Made by a program: the position numbers and the translations under genes
In this document: positions 1 through 7,402 of the stretch, piece after piece
Layout: each line of letters begins with the position of its first letter
How positions within the stretch are numbered: the first letter of the stretch is position 1
The notes under the pieces: generated by a model
Databases searched by the model: none
What the model saw: only the letters and a program-made list of their open reading frames with translations
Told to the model about the DNA's origin: nothing
Assembly (NCBI GenBank): GCA_028044295.1
Contig: JAOFSE010000013.1
Span: 1-61,113, forward strand
Direction: 5' to 3'
DNA from: Sulfurimonas sp.
GTDB lineage: Bacteria; Campylobacterota; Campylobacteria; Campylobacterales; Sulfurimonadaceae
Length of the DNA: 61,113 nt

Positions 1-122
1 TATTTATCAGATTTGCGCAACTTTAAACTAGATAAAACTTGACTAAGTAATTTATTATAACTATCTTACAAAAAGTGTACTTCCAGCTACAATAGATAAC
101 TTACTCAATAATTACTGATTGA

Positions 123-207
123 ACAGCTGGTATTTCATATGAAACTGAAGACCTATTAGATAAAGCAAATTGATCTAACTACACTTATTAGGAATCTCTT
201 TCATTAA
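123..207 (+). pseudogene. Possible decayed fragment of a larger oxidoreductase (aldehyde ferredoxin oxidoreductase-like C-terminus)
   Basis: No intact gene is visible in the first 304 bases. One short reading frame at 123-170 gives TAGISYETEDLLDKAN, then stops. After a frame slip the sequence continues as DLTTLIRNLFH and stops again. The pattern (a 'TGI..eeDLLkag' stretch, then a '.LiR.lFn' stretch) resembles the C-terminal part of tungsten-containing aldehyde ferredoxin oxidoreductases, but the similarity is by eye and short. It could be chance. The rest of 1-304 shows nothing I can name and presumably includes the promoter of the AraC-type gene that follows. Confidence 0.25.
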
Positions 208-304
208 TGTGCTAGCGCTTAAATTTTGACTTTATTAAAAATATGCATAATTATGATATTTTAAAAAATGAAATATTTGGTAAAATGCATCAACTTGAAA
301 TTGT

Positions 305-1276
305 ATGCTAAGGAAAAACTTGAGTTCCCTTTTTTTAAACAAAGGCTTTCATAGGTCTCAAATAAATTCATTAGAAGACTATTCTACTTCAATTATTCCC
401 TGGAATGTTGAGCGTATGAAATTTACTAAAAAGCTCTTTTCTTCTATTAGTAGTGCCTTATGCATGCATAATGTACAGCTGGGTATAACAGCTCATACTT
501 TGACTATGAATGCTCAAGGTGATGTTCCAACAGGGGCTATAGCTATAGCTATGAGCATAAACAATGATAAGATTTTTCAGCAGAACAGCATATTGGATAA
601 TTCAAATTTTACAGTTATTGAAAGTGGTGGAGAGGTCGATGCCCATTTCCCCGGTCCGGTAAAAATTATAAGCATTTTTTTTAAAGAGAAGTTTTTAAAA
701 AATAGATATGAAAAGAAGTTTGACGAGCCGTACCCTATTAATTCAAAAGCCGTAGTACGTGTATGCGATCAGAAAGTTCTTTGTGCAATAAAGCATGAAT
801 TAGTAAAAATAATCACATCTATAGATACAGATAATACTATATTAGACCATACTGCTTTATATAGTTTTGAAGATGTGGTTGTTGACAACATTACTGACCT
901 TTTATATATAAGTAAGCCTGAAAATAAAAACAATAAAAAATTCAATGTGGCTCATGGACTCTACAAACAAATAAGCCTTCGTTATAATAACGATATAAAT
1001 ATTGCAATATTATGTAAAGAGCTAGGTATATCAGAAAGAAATGCATATCTCACATTTAAAAATCATTATAATTTAACTCCAAACAACTTTTTGAGGTATC
1101 TACGACTTCATAAAGTCAAAAAAGAATTATTAGAATCTCATTACACAACGACAACTATTTCCTCAATCGCAATAAAAAACGGGTTTTATCATATAAGCTA
1201 TTTTGCATCGGTTTATAAAAGTCATTTCGGAGAATTACCATCTATAACTTTACGAAAAAGCTTTATAGATCAGTAA
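305..1276 (+). CDS. AraC-family transcriptional regulator
   Basis: The C-terminal ~100 residues (about 215-318) form a two-helix-turn-helix AraC/XylS DNA-binding domain. The first helix-turn-helix is around INIAILCKELGISERNAY, followed by the characteristic LTPNNFLRYLRLHKVKKELL linker and a second one ending in HFGELP. The N-terminal ~200 residues are a sensing domain I cannot assign to a ligand; they contain no transmembrane segment, so the protein is cytoplasmic. The ATG at 305 has only a weak ribosome-binding site. A later in-frame ATG at 416 is possible but would remove part of the sensor domain. The target genes are not evident: the next genes are a truncated sensor and a response regulator. 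Confidence 0.85.
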   Translation: MLRKNLSSLFLNKGFHRSQINSLEDYSTSIIPWNVERMKFTKKLFSSISSALCMHNVQLGITAHTLTMNAQGDVPTGAIAIAMSINNDKIFQQNSILDNSNFTVIESGGEVDAHFPGPVKIISIFFKEKFLKNRYEKKFDEPYPINSKAVVRVCDQKVLCAIKHELVKIITSIDTDNTILDHTALYSFEDVVVDNITDLLYISKPENKNNKKFNVAHGLYKQISLRYNNDINIAILCKELGISERNAYLTFKNHYNLTPNNFLRYLRLHKVKKELLESHYTTTTISSIAIKNGFYHISYFASVYKSHFGELPSITLRKSFIDQ

Positions 1277-1487
1277 TATTTAGACTCAAAGTAGTTTTAA
1301 AAGCTGACAAATTATTAATTACCTTGCCTAATACAATTTATAAAAGATGCATATATCTGATGCTCAACAACTAATATTTTATTACATACTTTCATGACTG
1401 CATAATATATATTTTAAACCTAATATAAGATTTTTGAACAAAGACTCAGTATTGTGCTTGATATCAGGTAAGGTGGCAACGACAAAT

Positions 1488-1712
1488 ATGCATATACTAA
1501 AAAATAAATTTATATTCAACTTATTTGTTTCAATAGTATCTTTAGTTATATCAATATGTCTTTCATACTCTATTTCAACGAGTCAGGTTCATGATATCAT
1601 GCTCAAAGACACACAAAGTTTGGTTAAATCTCTGCATTCTACTTTAGATTATATCGCACAGAAAGAGACTAAAGGCTATCAAGACCAAAAACTAATATTT
1701 TTTTCACATTGA
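1488..1712 (+). pseudogene. Truncated N-terminus of a membrane-bound sensor (TM segment plus start of a periplasmic domain)
   Basis: The ATG at 1488 follows a good AGGTAAGG ribosome-binding site and opens a 74-residue frame; a TTG at 1434 would extend it to 92 residues. It encodes one strong transmembrane helix (about residues 8-30) and then a helical stretch (QVHDIMLKDTQSLVKSLHSTLDYIAQKE). This is typical of the region just before a Cache-type periplasmic sensor domain in chemoreceptors and kinases. No sensor core or output domain follows, because the frame ends 18 bases before the next gene. It is most likely the remnant of a sensor kinase or receptor that once partnered the downstream response regulator. 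A functional small membrane protein cannot be excluded. Confidence 0.45.
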
Positions 1713-1730
1713 ATTGTTAAAGGATTAAAT

Positions 1731-3233
1731 ATGGTTGATATAAAAGAATTAAAATTAGTCACAAAAAACTTACGAGTTCTTTATGTAGAAGATGACTTGG
1801 GTTTGCAAAAATCTATGAAAGGATATTTACAGAAATATTTTCATAATGTAGATACAGCTTCTAATGGTTTAGAAGGTTTGAATTTTTATTCTGTTGATAA
1901 ATACGATATTGTTATGACAGATATCTCTATGCCTAAAATGGATAGTATAGAGATGATAAAAAAAATAAGAGAGATAAATAATACACAAGCAATTTTAATT
2001 ACCACAGCACACTATGAATCTGATTATATGCATTTTGCAATTAAGTATGATGTAGATGGGTACGTTGTAAAGCCTTTTGATTTTGAGCAACTTAATTATG
2101 AACTTTTTAAAACTTCTACAAAGATAAACGCACTTAATGAGAATGAGCAGTTTAAAATGCATTTAAGTGAAATGGTGGAAAATCAAACGAAACAACTCAA
2201 AGAGATTATTGAGTATGACAAAGTCAACTATGAAAAAATATTAATCTCTTTGGTAGATATGATAGAAAAACGAGATACATATACCGCAGGGCACAGTAGA
2301 AGAGTGGCTAAGTCCTCACAAATGATTGCAAAACATATGGGTTACTCAAAAGAAGATTGTGATCTAATTTATCAAGCGGGTATTTTACACGATATAGGTA
2401 AAATAGGTACCCCCGATGCTGTACTACTAAATCCAAAATCATTAAATGAATTAGAATATACATTAATACAAGAACATTCACAGATTGGATATGACCTTTT
2501 ACATTCGATACCTATTTTTGAAAATCTTGCAGATATTATATATGCACACCATGAACGATTTGATGGCGAAGGATACCCTCGGAAATTAAAAGGCGATGAG
2601 ATACCCCCAATGTCACGGATAATGATTGTTGCTGATGCATTTGATGCGATGACAACAAATCGAATATATAAAGCAAGATATAATATCAAAGAAGCACTGC
2701 AAGAAATAAAAAAACTGAGTGGATTTCAGTTTGATCCATATGTAGCAGAAAAAGCTATGGAAGTTTTAAAAGATGTAGAATTAGATGATAGTATAAATCA
2801 ATTACCGAAAACTACACTTGAAGAAGAACGTTTTGCATATTTTTATAAAGATAGTATGAGTGAAGTATATAATCAAAATTATTTTGACGTGGTATTAACA
2901 AAAAACAGTTATGACAAAGTATTCAACTACATGGATATTGTTTTCATAAAAAAGTTTAGTATTTTCAACAAAGAGCATGGTTGGGATAATGGAGATAAAG
3001 TTTTAAAAGAATTAGCTCAGTCATTAGATTCAGGTTTAGATAACTCATTAGTCTTTAGGATTTTTGGTGATGACTTTGTCGTACTAAGTAAAGAGCAATT
3101 AGATAAAAAGAAATTTATTATGCAAATAGAGAATACTTTGAAAAAACACTCAATAGAGTATAAAGTTTATAATCTTGATTTGAATGAAAATCAAATCACA
3201 AATCTTTCTCAGATTGAAGCAATAAATATATAA
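1731..3233 (+). CDS. Response regulator with HD-GYP phosphodiesterase domain and degenerate GGDEF domain
   Basis: This 500-residue protein has three modules. The receiver (about 14-130) has acidic pocket residues E20/D21/D22, phospho-acceptor D64 and the KPF motif. The HD-GYP domain (about 170-340) has H220-D221 in HDIGK and HHERFDGEGYP, with the GYP triad at 281-283, so it should hydrolyse c-di-GMP. The C-terminal ~130 residues look like a GGDEF fold whose signature reads F445-G-D-D-F449 instead of GGDEF, so cyclase activity is doubtful and it may be a GTP-binding or regulatory module. An AAAGGAT ribosome-binding site lies just before the ATG. The only possible sensor partner upstream is a truncated fragment, so the phosphodonor is probably encoded elsewhere. 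Confidence 0.9.
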   Translation: MVDIKELKLVTKNLRVLYVEDDLGLQKSMKGYLQKYFHNVDTASNGLEGLNFYSVDKYDIVMTDISMPKMDSIEMIKKIREINNTQAILITTAHYESDYMHFAIKYDVDGYVVKPFDFEQLNYELFKTSTKINALNENEQFKMHLSEMVENQTKQLKEIIEYDKVNYEKILISLVDMIEKRDTYTAGHSRRVAKSSQMIAKHMGYSKEDCDLIYQAGILHDIGKIGTPDAVLLNPKSLNELEYTLIQEHSQIGYDLLHSIPIFENLADIIYAHHERFDGEGYPRKLKGDEIPPMSRIMIVADAFDAMTTNRIYKARYNIKEALQEIKKLSGFQFDPYVAEKAMEVLKDVELDDSINQLPKTTLEEERFAYFYKDSMSEVYNQNYFDVVLTKNSYDKVFNYMDIVFIKKFSIFNKEHGWDNGDKVLKELAQSLDSGLDNSLVFRIFGDDFVVLSKEQLDKKKFIMQIENTLKKHSIEYKVYNLDLNENQITNLSQIEAINI

Positions 3234-3362
3234 GTTTTTCCTGACAAAATAAGACAAATCTATGCTATTGTTCAAACTCTAGATTTTGGAGCAGTTTTTA
3301 TCAACAGGAAGATTGTTCCAAATAGAATTGAATTTTTGAACATACTCCAAAAGGTACAGTTT

Positions 3363-3390
3363 TTGACATTTGCTATTTTATTGCTATAAA
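3363..3390 (+). promoter_or_regulatory. Candidate sigma-70 promoter of the EamA transporter gene
   Basis: TTGACA at 3363-3368 and TATAAA at 3385-3390 are separated by 16 bases. A 13-base palindrome, ATGATATTATCAT, at 3391-3403 covers the expected transcription start and could be an operator. Confidence 0.55.
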
Positions 3391-3431
3391 ATGATATTAT
3401 CATATTAATTACAACTTCTAAAGGTATTACG

Positions 3432-4313
3432 TTGCATCTAATAAATAAAACTAAACTTGGTGTTATCTATATCGTCTTATGTATAGTTCTTTGGTCTTTA
3501 ATACCTACAGTTGCTAAGTTCACACAAACTGATTTAGACCATCATCAATATCTTTTTTATTCTTCAATTGTTTCATTTCTTTCTATTTTTATAGTTTCTC
3601 TCTTTGGACGAAATTTGAAAGAGGTTTTCACATATTCAAAAAAAATATTGTTAATTTTATTTGCATTGGGCTTTTTAGACTTTATATTTTATTTACTTTT
3701 ATATTATGGATATAAACATGCAAATGGCTTAGAGGTATTAGTTATACAATATATGTGGCCTATATTTATTGTTTTTTTATCCTTAGTGATTTTAAAAGAA
3801 GATTTCACTAAAAAGAAACTAATGTCAGTTATACTCGGTTTCTTTGGGGTAAGTTTAGTTATTACAAAAGGTAATTTTGCGAGTCTTGATTTTTCTCAAA
3901 TAAATGTTTTGCTAATAGTAATGCTAGGAGCATTTGCATTTGCACTTTTCTCTGTACTAAGTAAAATAGTCAAAGTAGATGCAACCAATGCGGTTATGAT
4001 TTATTTTTTCTCTGCAATTTTGTATTCAATAATAACTGTTAGCAATTATTCAAGTTTTATCTTGCCATCTGGAAAAGATTGGATAGGTATTCTAATCAAT
4101 GGAGTATTTATCAATGGTGTATCATATCTATTTTGGATTAAAGGTCTCCAAATATTTGATGCTTCAAAAGTTGCACCATTTTTATTCATTACACCAATAT
4201 TAGCAGCTTTCTTTTTAATTTTATTTTTTGACGAACCTATTCTACCAATTTATTTTATTGGACTTTTCTTTGTCATTTTATCTGGTTTAATTAATAGTCT
4301 GAAATCTAAATAG
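3432..4313 (+). CDS. DMT-superfamily (EamA) inner-membrane transporter
   Basis: The 293-residue, very hydrophobic protein has about ten transmembrane segments in two EamA repeats (roughly 10-135 and 155-290), the standard size and layout of drug/metabolite exporters. The end of the first repeat shows the usual WPIFIVFLSLVILKE pattern, and the second has FITPILAAFFLILFFDE. The start is a TTG, chosen because AAAGG lies eight bases upstream and no better ATG keeps the first helix. The substrate (amino acids, metabolites or drugs) cannot be deduced. The gene stands alone behind its own promoter. Confidence 0.85.
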   Translation: MHLINKTKLGVIYIVLCIVLWSLIPTVAKFTQTDLDHHQYLFYSSIVSFLSIFIVSLFGRNLKEVFTYSKKILLILFALGFLDFIFYLLLYYGYKHANGLEVLVIQYMWPIFIVFLSLVILKEDFTKKKLMSVILGFFGVSLVITKGNFASLDFSQINVLLIVMLGAFAFALFSVLSKIVKVDATNAVMIYFFSAILYSIITVSNYSSFILPSGKDWIGILINGVFINGVSYLFWIKGLQIFDASKVAPFLFITPILAAFFLILFFDEPILPIYFIGLFFVILSGLINSLKSK

Positions 4314-4536
4314 AAAAAATGAAATACTATTGCAAATATTCTTATATTTTGAGTACAAAGTATTCAAATGAATTTTCCGTATTCCACAAAGTGTTCAAAA
4401 AGTAAAATTTGTAAAGTTCCATAAACATTAAAGGACTAAGGAGCAAATAAAGATAGATTTTAAATTATATATCTAACTCCACAATTCCCTCACAATTAGT
4501 TGTTAAACTTACTCCATACAAACGAAGGAGTTAAAA

Positions 4537-4857
4537 ATGAAAACAATAACAAAAACAATAAAATCTTTACTAGTAGCAACAGCTATTATTAGTTCATCAA
4601 CGCTTTTGGGTGCTGATGGTTCAACGCTTTACAAAAACTGTGCAGGTTGTCATGGAATGTCAGGAGAAAAAGTCGCTCTTGGTAAATCAAAAGTAATTGC
4701 AAATATGAGTGAAGATGAGATTACTAATGCAATAAATGGTTATAAAAATGGAACGTATGGTGGTGCAATGAAAGGGCTTATGAAAGGTCAAGTTGTAAAA
4801 CTATCAGGTGATGATGTTAAATCGTTAGCTACTTATATAGCGTCATTAAAACAGTAA
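4537..4857 (+). CDS. Small periplasmic c-type cytochrome (c553-like; occupies the soxX position)
   Basis: The 106-residue precursor has a signal peptide (about residues 1-25), a single heme-binding CAGCH motif near residue 36-40 and a C-terminal class I cytochrome c fold. Methionines in the GGAMKGLMKGQ stretch could supply the distal heme ligand. It should be a soluble periplasmic electron carrier. It sits 11 bases before soxY, where soxX stands in soxXYZAB operons, but its sequence looks more like the general c553 type than classic SoxX. A GGAG ribosome-binding site precedes the ATG, and the complementary ACTCC at 4511-4515 could pair with it. Confidence 0.85.
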   Translation: MKTITKTIKSLLVATAIISSSTLLGADGSTLYKNCAGCHGMSGEKVALGKSKVIANMSEDEITNAINGYKNGTYGGAMKGLMKGQVVKLSGDDVKSLATYIASLKQ

Positions 4858-4868
4858 AAGGATATAAA

Positions 4869-5321
4869 ATGCAAAGAAGAAAATTTTTAAGTTTAGGTGT
4901 AGTAACGGCTGTGTCAACTCTATTACCATCAAGTGTTAGTGCGACAGACTTTAGAGTAGAAGCTCCTGCTTCATGGGAAGCTGCTGGTTCTGCAGAAGCT
5001 GTAAAAGCTCTATTTGGAGATATAAAACCTATAGAGGGTCAGATTAAAATAAAAGCTCCAAAGTTAGCTGAAAATGGTGGCGCTGTACCAATAGGTATGA
5101 AGTCAAAAGTAAAAGTAACAACAGTTGCCCTGTTTCAAGATGCAAACCCAAGATCAGCTGTGGCTGTATTTGAGCTAGGTGAAAATGGTCTGTTTGATAT
5201 AAAAACAAAGATTAAAATGAGAAAAACAGCAAATGTAACGATTGTTGCAAAAGGTATAGATGGTAACTTCTACTCACAAGTTCAAAAAGTCGAAGTATCT
5301 ATTGGTGGTTGTGGAGGTTGA
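4869..5321 (+). CDS. soxY: SoxY, sulfur-carrier subunit of the periplasmic thiosulfate-oxidising complex
   Basis: SoxY carries sulfur intermediates on a C-terminal swinging-arm cysteine while SoxXA, SoxB and SoxCD act on them. The C-terminus here ends in GGCGG, the diagnostic SoxY carrier motif. The N-terminus has a twin-arginine signal (RRKFLSLG, residues 3-10) and an Ala-x-Ala-like cleavage region near residue 25, consistent with folded export by Tat together with SoxZ. The length of 150 residues is normal. It lies between a small cytochrome c gene and soxZ, all with tight spacing, so the three genes probably form one transcript. No soxA, soxB or soxCD is in the window. Confidence 0.93.
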   Translation: MQRRKFLSLGVVTAVSTLLPSSVSATDFRVEAPASWEAAGSAEAVKALFGDIKPIEGQIKIKAPKLAENGGAVPIGMKSKVKVTTVALFQDANPRSAVAVFELGENGLFDIKTKIKMRKTANVTIVAKGIDGNFYSQVQKVEVSIGGCGG

Positions 5322-5361
5322 TTTAATCTCTACATGTAGAAATATTTAAAAAGGATTAATT

Positions 5362-5655
5362 ATGAAAGTAAAAGCAAAGTTAAAAAAAGGTGTAGTAGGT
5401 GTTAAGGTTTTGGCTAAAAGTCCAATGGTAGGTAAAGAAGAAGCCGAAAAAAAGAAAGTAGATGTAGAGTTTATAACTCATATTACCGCTAGAGTAAATG
5501 GTGCTGTTGTATTCGAAGCGTCTACTGGCCCTTTCCTTTCTAAAAATCCATACTTCCAGTTTGCATTTACTGGTGCAAATAAGGGTGATAAACTTGATGT
5601 TGACTGGGTTGACACAAATGGTAAAACTGCGAAAAAAACTGCAAAGATTAAATAG
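5362..5655 (+). CDS. soxZ: SoxZ, partner subunit of the SoxYZ sulfur-carrier complex
   Basis: The 97-residue protein has no signal peptide, as usual for SoxZ, which is exported bound to the Tat substrate SoxY. The beta-rich sequence, with KSPM near residue 25, ITHITARVNG in the middle and PFLSKNPYFQFAF followed by LDVDWVDTNG near the end, is the typical SoxZ immunoglobulin-like fold. It follows soxY by 40 bases with its own AAAGGATT ribosome-binding site. A perfect 8-bp hairpin immediately after the stop codon probably ends or attenuates the transcript. Confidence 0.93.
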   Translation: MKVKAKLKKGVVGVKVLAKSPMVGKEEAEKKKVDVEFITHITARVNGAVVFEASTGPFLSKNPYFQFAFTGANKGDKLDVDWVDTNGKTAKKTAKIK

Positions 5656-5659
5656 CTAC

Positions 5660-5679
5660 TCCCAAAGGTTACTTTGGGA
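5660..5679 (+). terminator. Hairpin after soxZ (terminator or attenuator)
   Basis: TCCCAAAG at 5660-5667 and CTTTGGGA at 5672-5679 form a perfect 8-bp stem with a GTTA loop. It starts four bases after the soxZ stop. The downstream tract is only moderately T-rich, so termination may be partial, leaving some read-through into the Cys-rich gene. Confidence 0.55.
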
Positions 5680-5732
5680 TATTGTTATAGTTGGAGTACA
5701 ATTATTCAAATCAAAATGAATAGGAAATATTT

Positions 5733-6023
5733 ATGAAAAATGTAAAATTATTCAAGTTTTTATTTGGAGCTTTTTTAGTTTTGAGTGTAGCTAATGTTAG
5801 CGCTCAAGATATGAAGTGTGGAGCTGGTAAATGTGGTGGTAGCTCTATGGTTATGCCAAAGGCTATGATGAAATGTGGTGGTGGAGCTTGTTGTGATGAA
5901 AAAAAACCAAAAACTAAAGAGGACATCAAAAGTGATTTAAAAGATCAAGCTATAAAGATGATGATGCAACAGCAAGTCGAAGAAAAACATGAGTATAAAA
6001 GAGGTAGCATAGCTACTCACTAA
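5733..6023 (+). CDS. Small secreted Cys/Met-rich protein (putative metal-binding, HvfA/bufferin-like motif)
   Basis: The 96-residue protein has a clear signal peptide (about 1-24, ending VSA). The mature region carries two cysteine clusters, MKCGAGKCGG (about 27-36) and MKCGGGACC (about 46-54), several methionines, then a charged Lys/Glu/Gln-rich tail. Paired 'KCG' motifs occur in the HvfA/bufferin-type copper-binding peptides, which are modified by DUF692 enzymes, but no such enzyme gene is nearby. Function is therefore only a guess: periplasmic metal or thiol binding. It follows soxZ by 77 bases on the same strand, with AGGAAA before the ATG, and may be read through from the sox transcript. 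Confidence 0.7.
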   Translation: MKNVKLFKFLFGAFLVLSVANVSAQDMKCGAGKCGGSSMVMPKAMMKCGGGACCDEKKPKTKEDIKSDLKDQAIKMMMQQQVEEKHEYKRGSIATH

Positions 6024-6036
6024 CTATAACATGATG

Positions 6037-6576
6037 TTAGTAGTCTTTACTAACCTCTTCTAGCATCCACTGCCATTCTCCAAACCCACTATCTGCATTT
6101 ATATGCCCAGCATTTTCTAAAACCTTCATTGGAATTTCTAGTTCTTGTTGAAGTTTTTTAGACTCATCTTGAGTCATATATGGGTCATTAGTAGAGGTGA
6201 TTAGAAGAGCTTTTTGTGCATAAAGGTTTGTAGGAACCTTACAAGGGTAGAAACTCTCTAACTCTGGTATGTCACATTCTAAACTTGGGGGAACAACAAG
6301 ATAAAGTCTCTCTATCTGAGTTGAAACTAAGTCATTGCAGAGATGAAACCATAAAATATTTGCTACAGAGTGGCAAATAACTATATCTGGTTGAAAATCG
6401 TATAGTTCTTTGATTAACTCGTCTTTCCATTCATCTTTATTTGGAAAGTCAAGGTTTGAAAATTGTAAAAAACTCACTTTTCCATAGTTCTTAGCAATTT
6501 CTCCTGCTAACCAACTCTGCCAATGTGGATAATCACTTCCACCCCATCCATGTAGGATTAAAACTTTTTTATTCAT
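6037..6576 (-). CDS. RBBP9/YdeN-family alpha/beta hydrolase
   Basis: The 179-residue cytoplasmic protein starts with the family hallmark ILHGWGGSDYPHWQSWL. It has a nucleophile-elbow-like ICHSVANIL near residue 86-94 (Ser as candidate nucleophile), an aspartate in STNDPYM and a histidine in NAGHINADSGFGEW, which together form a plausible Ser-Asp-His triad. This family (serine hydrolase RBBP9/YdeN) has poorly known physiological substrates. The gene lies three bases downstream of a Tsx-like porin gene, so the two are probably co-transcribed. Confidence 0.87.
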   Translation of the reverse strand: MNKKVLILHGWGGSDYPHWQSWLAGEIAKNYGKVSFLQFSNLDFPNKDEWKDELIKELYDFQPDIVICHSVANILWFHLCNDLVSTQIERLYLVVPPSLECDIPELESFYPCKVPTNLYAQKALLITSTNDPYMTQDESKKLQQELEIPMKVLENAGHINADSGFGEWQWMLEEVSKDY

Positions 6577-6579
6577 AGC

Positions 6580-7290
6580 TTACCATGAGTATTTCAACAT
6601 AATTTGAGGTGCATTTGACGTAATTTTTGTATTGAAATTCGTAGGGAGGGATTTTTGTCTGTAGTAGTGCCACTCAACTCCAACTGCAAGGTTATGCCCA
6701 TCGTATGGTTGTGCTACATCAACAAGAATTTTTTGCTCTGTTAAAAAGTCAAATTCAGTCCAGTCAATAAATGCATCTAAGTAAAACAGATCAAATAACT
6801 TTTCACTAACATAATTTATAGATAGTTGATAGTTGTTATCTCCAATACTTTGGTTTTTTTTATAAATATTTAAATCAAATACTTTAAATCCAGGGATATT
6901 TAAATTAGTACCAATTCCGTACAAGTACGCTTTGTATGCTTCACCTTGATTATATTGAGCAGCTAGGTAGACTTTGTTTATAAACAAAAAACTCAAATCA
7001 ACATCTAGTATGTTTCCTAAATCAACTCTCGGAGAAACTTCTCCGTAAAAGTCACTTTTTGAATCATGGTATTTAAATCTGTCATCTGCCCTATATGCAT
7101 CTAAAAACATAAACACATCACCATATTCCAATGAAGAATAGTGCTCTAGAGTAATAGTGGCTTTTCCACCACTTCTTGTGTCAAACACATAACTGTTGTC
7201 ATTAAAAGAACCATATAAAACTTGAATATTAGTCGTTGAAAAAGCTAATAGGTTTGATAATGAAATTATGAGAATCAATAATTTTTTCAT
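6580..7290 (-). CDS. Tsx/OmpK-like (DUF5020-type) outer-membrane channel
   Basis: The 236-residue precursor has a signal peptide (about 1-16, ending LLAF/S) followed by alternating hydrophobic/polar beta-strand sequence and a terminal aromatic (KYSW), the C-terminal pattern of BAM-assembled barrels. The opening TTNIQVLYGS, the GDVFMFLD and FYGEVSPRVDLG stretches, and the final barrel strands match the nucleoside-specific channel/OmpK family. Tsx conducts nucleosides in enterobacteria; here the substrate is not known. It is the first gene of a two-gene minus-strand unit, divergent from the large hybrid kinase. Confidence 0.75.
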   Translation of the reverse strand: MKKLLILIISLSNLLAFSTTNIQVLYGSFNDNSYVFDTRSGGKATITLEHYSSLEYGDVFMFLDAYRADDRFKYHDSKSDFYGEVSPRVDLGNILDVDLSFLFINKVYLAAQYNQGEAYKAYLYGIGTNLNIPGFKVFDLNIYKKNQSIGDNNYQLSINYVSEKLFDLFYLDAFIDWTEFDFLTEQKILVDVAQPYDGHNLAVGVEWHYYRQKSLPTNFNTKITSNAPQIMLKYSW

Positions 7291-7402
7291 GGAGTCTCCT
7301 TGTAGTATTTTAGGTACATTCTATATTATTTTACATTAAGGAATAATTAGGGAATGCATAGGTAGTATATATTAATAATTATTATATTACTTGGAGCGCA
7401 TA

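Noticed and set aside
4511..4531. ACTCC pairing with the GGAGT ribosome-binding site upstream of the cytochrome gene as a riboswitch
   Set aside because: A five-base pair with an 11-base loop is too weak and too common to claim a regulatory RNA without conservation data.
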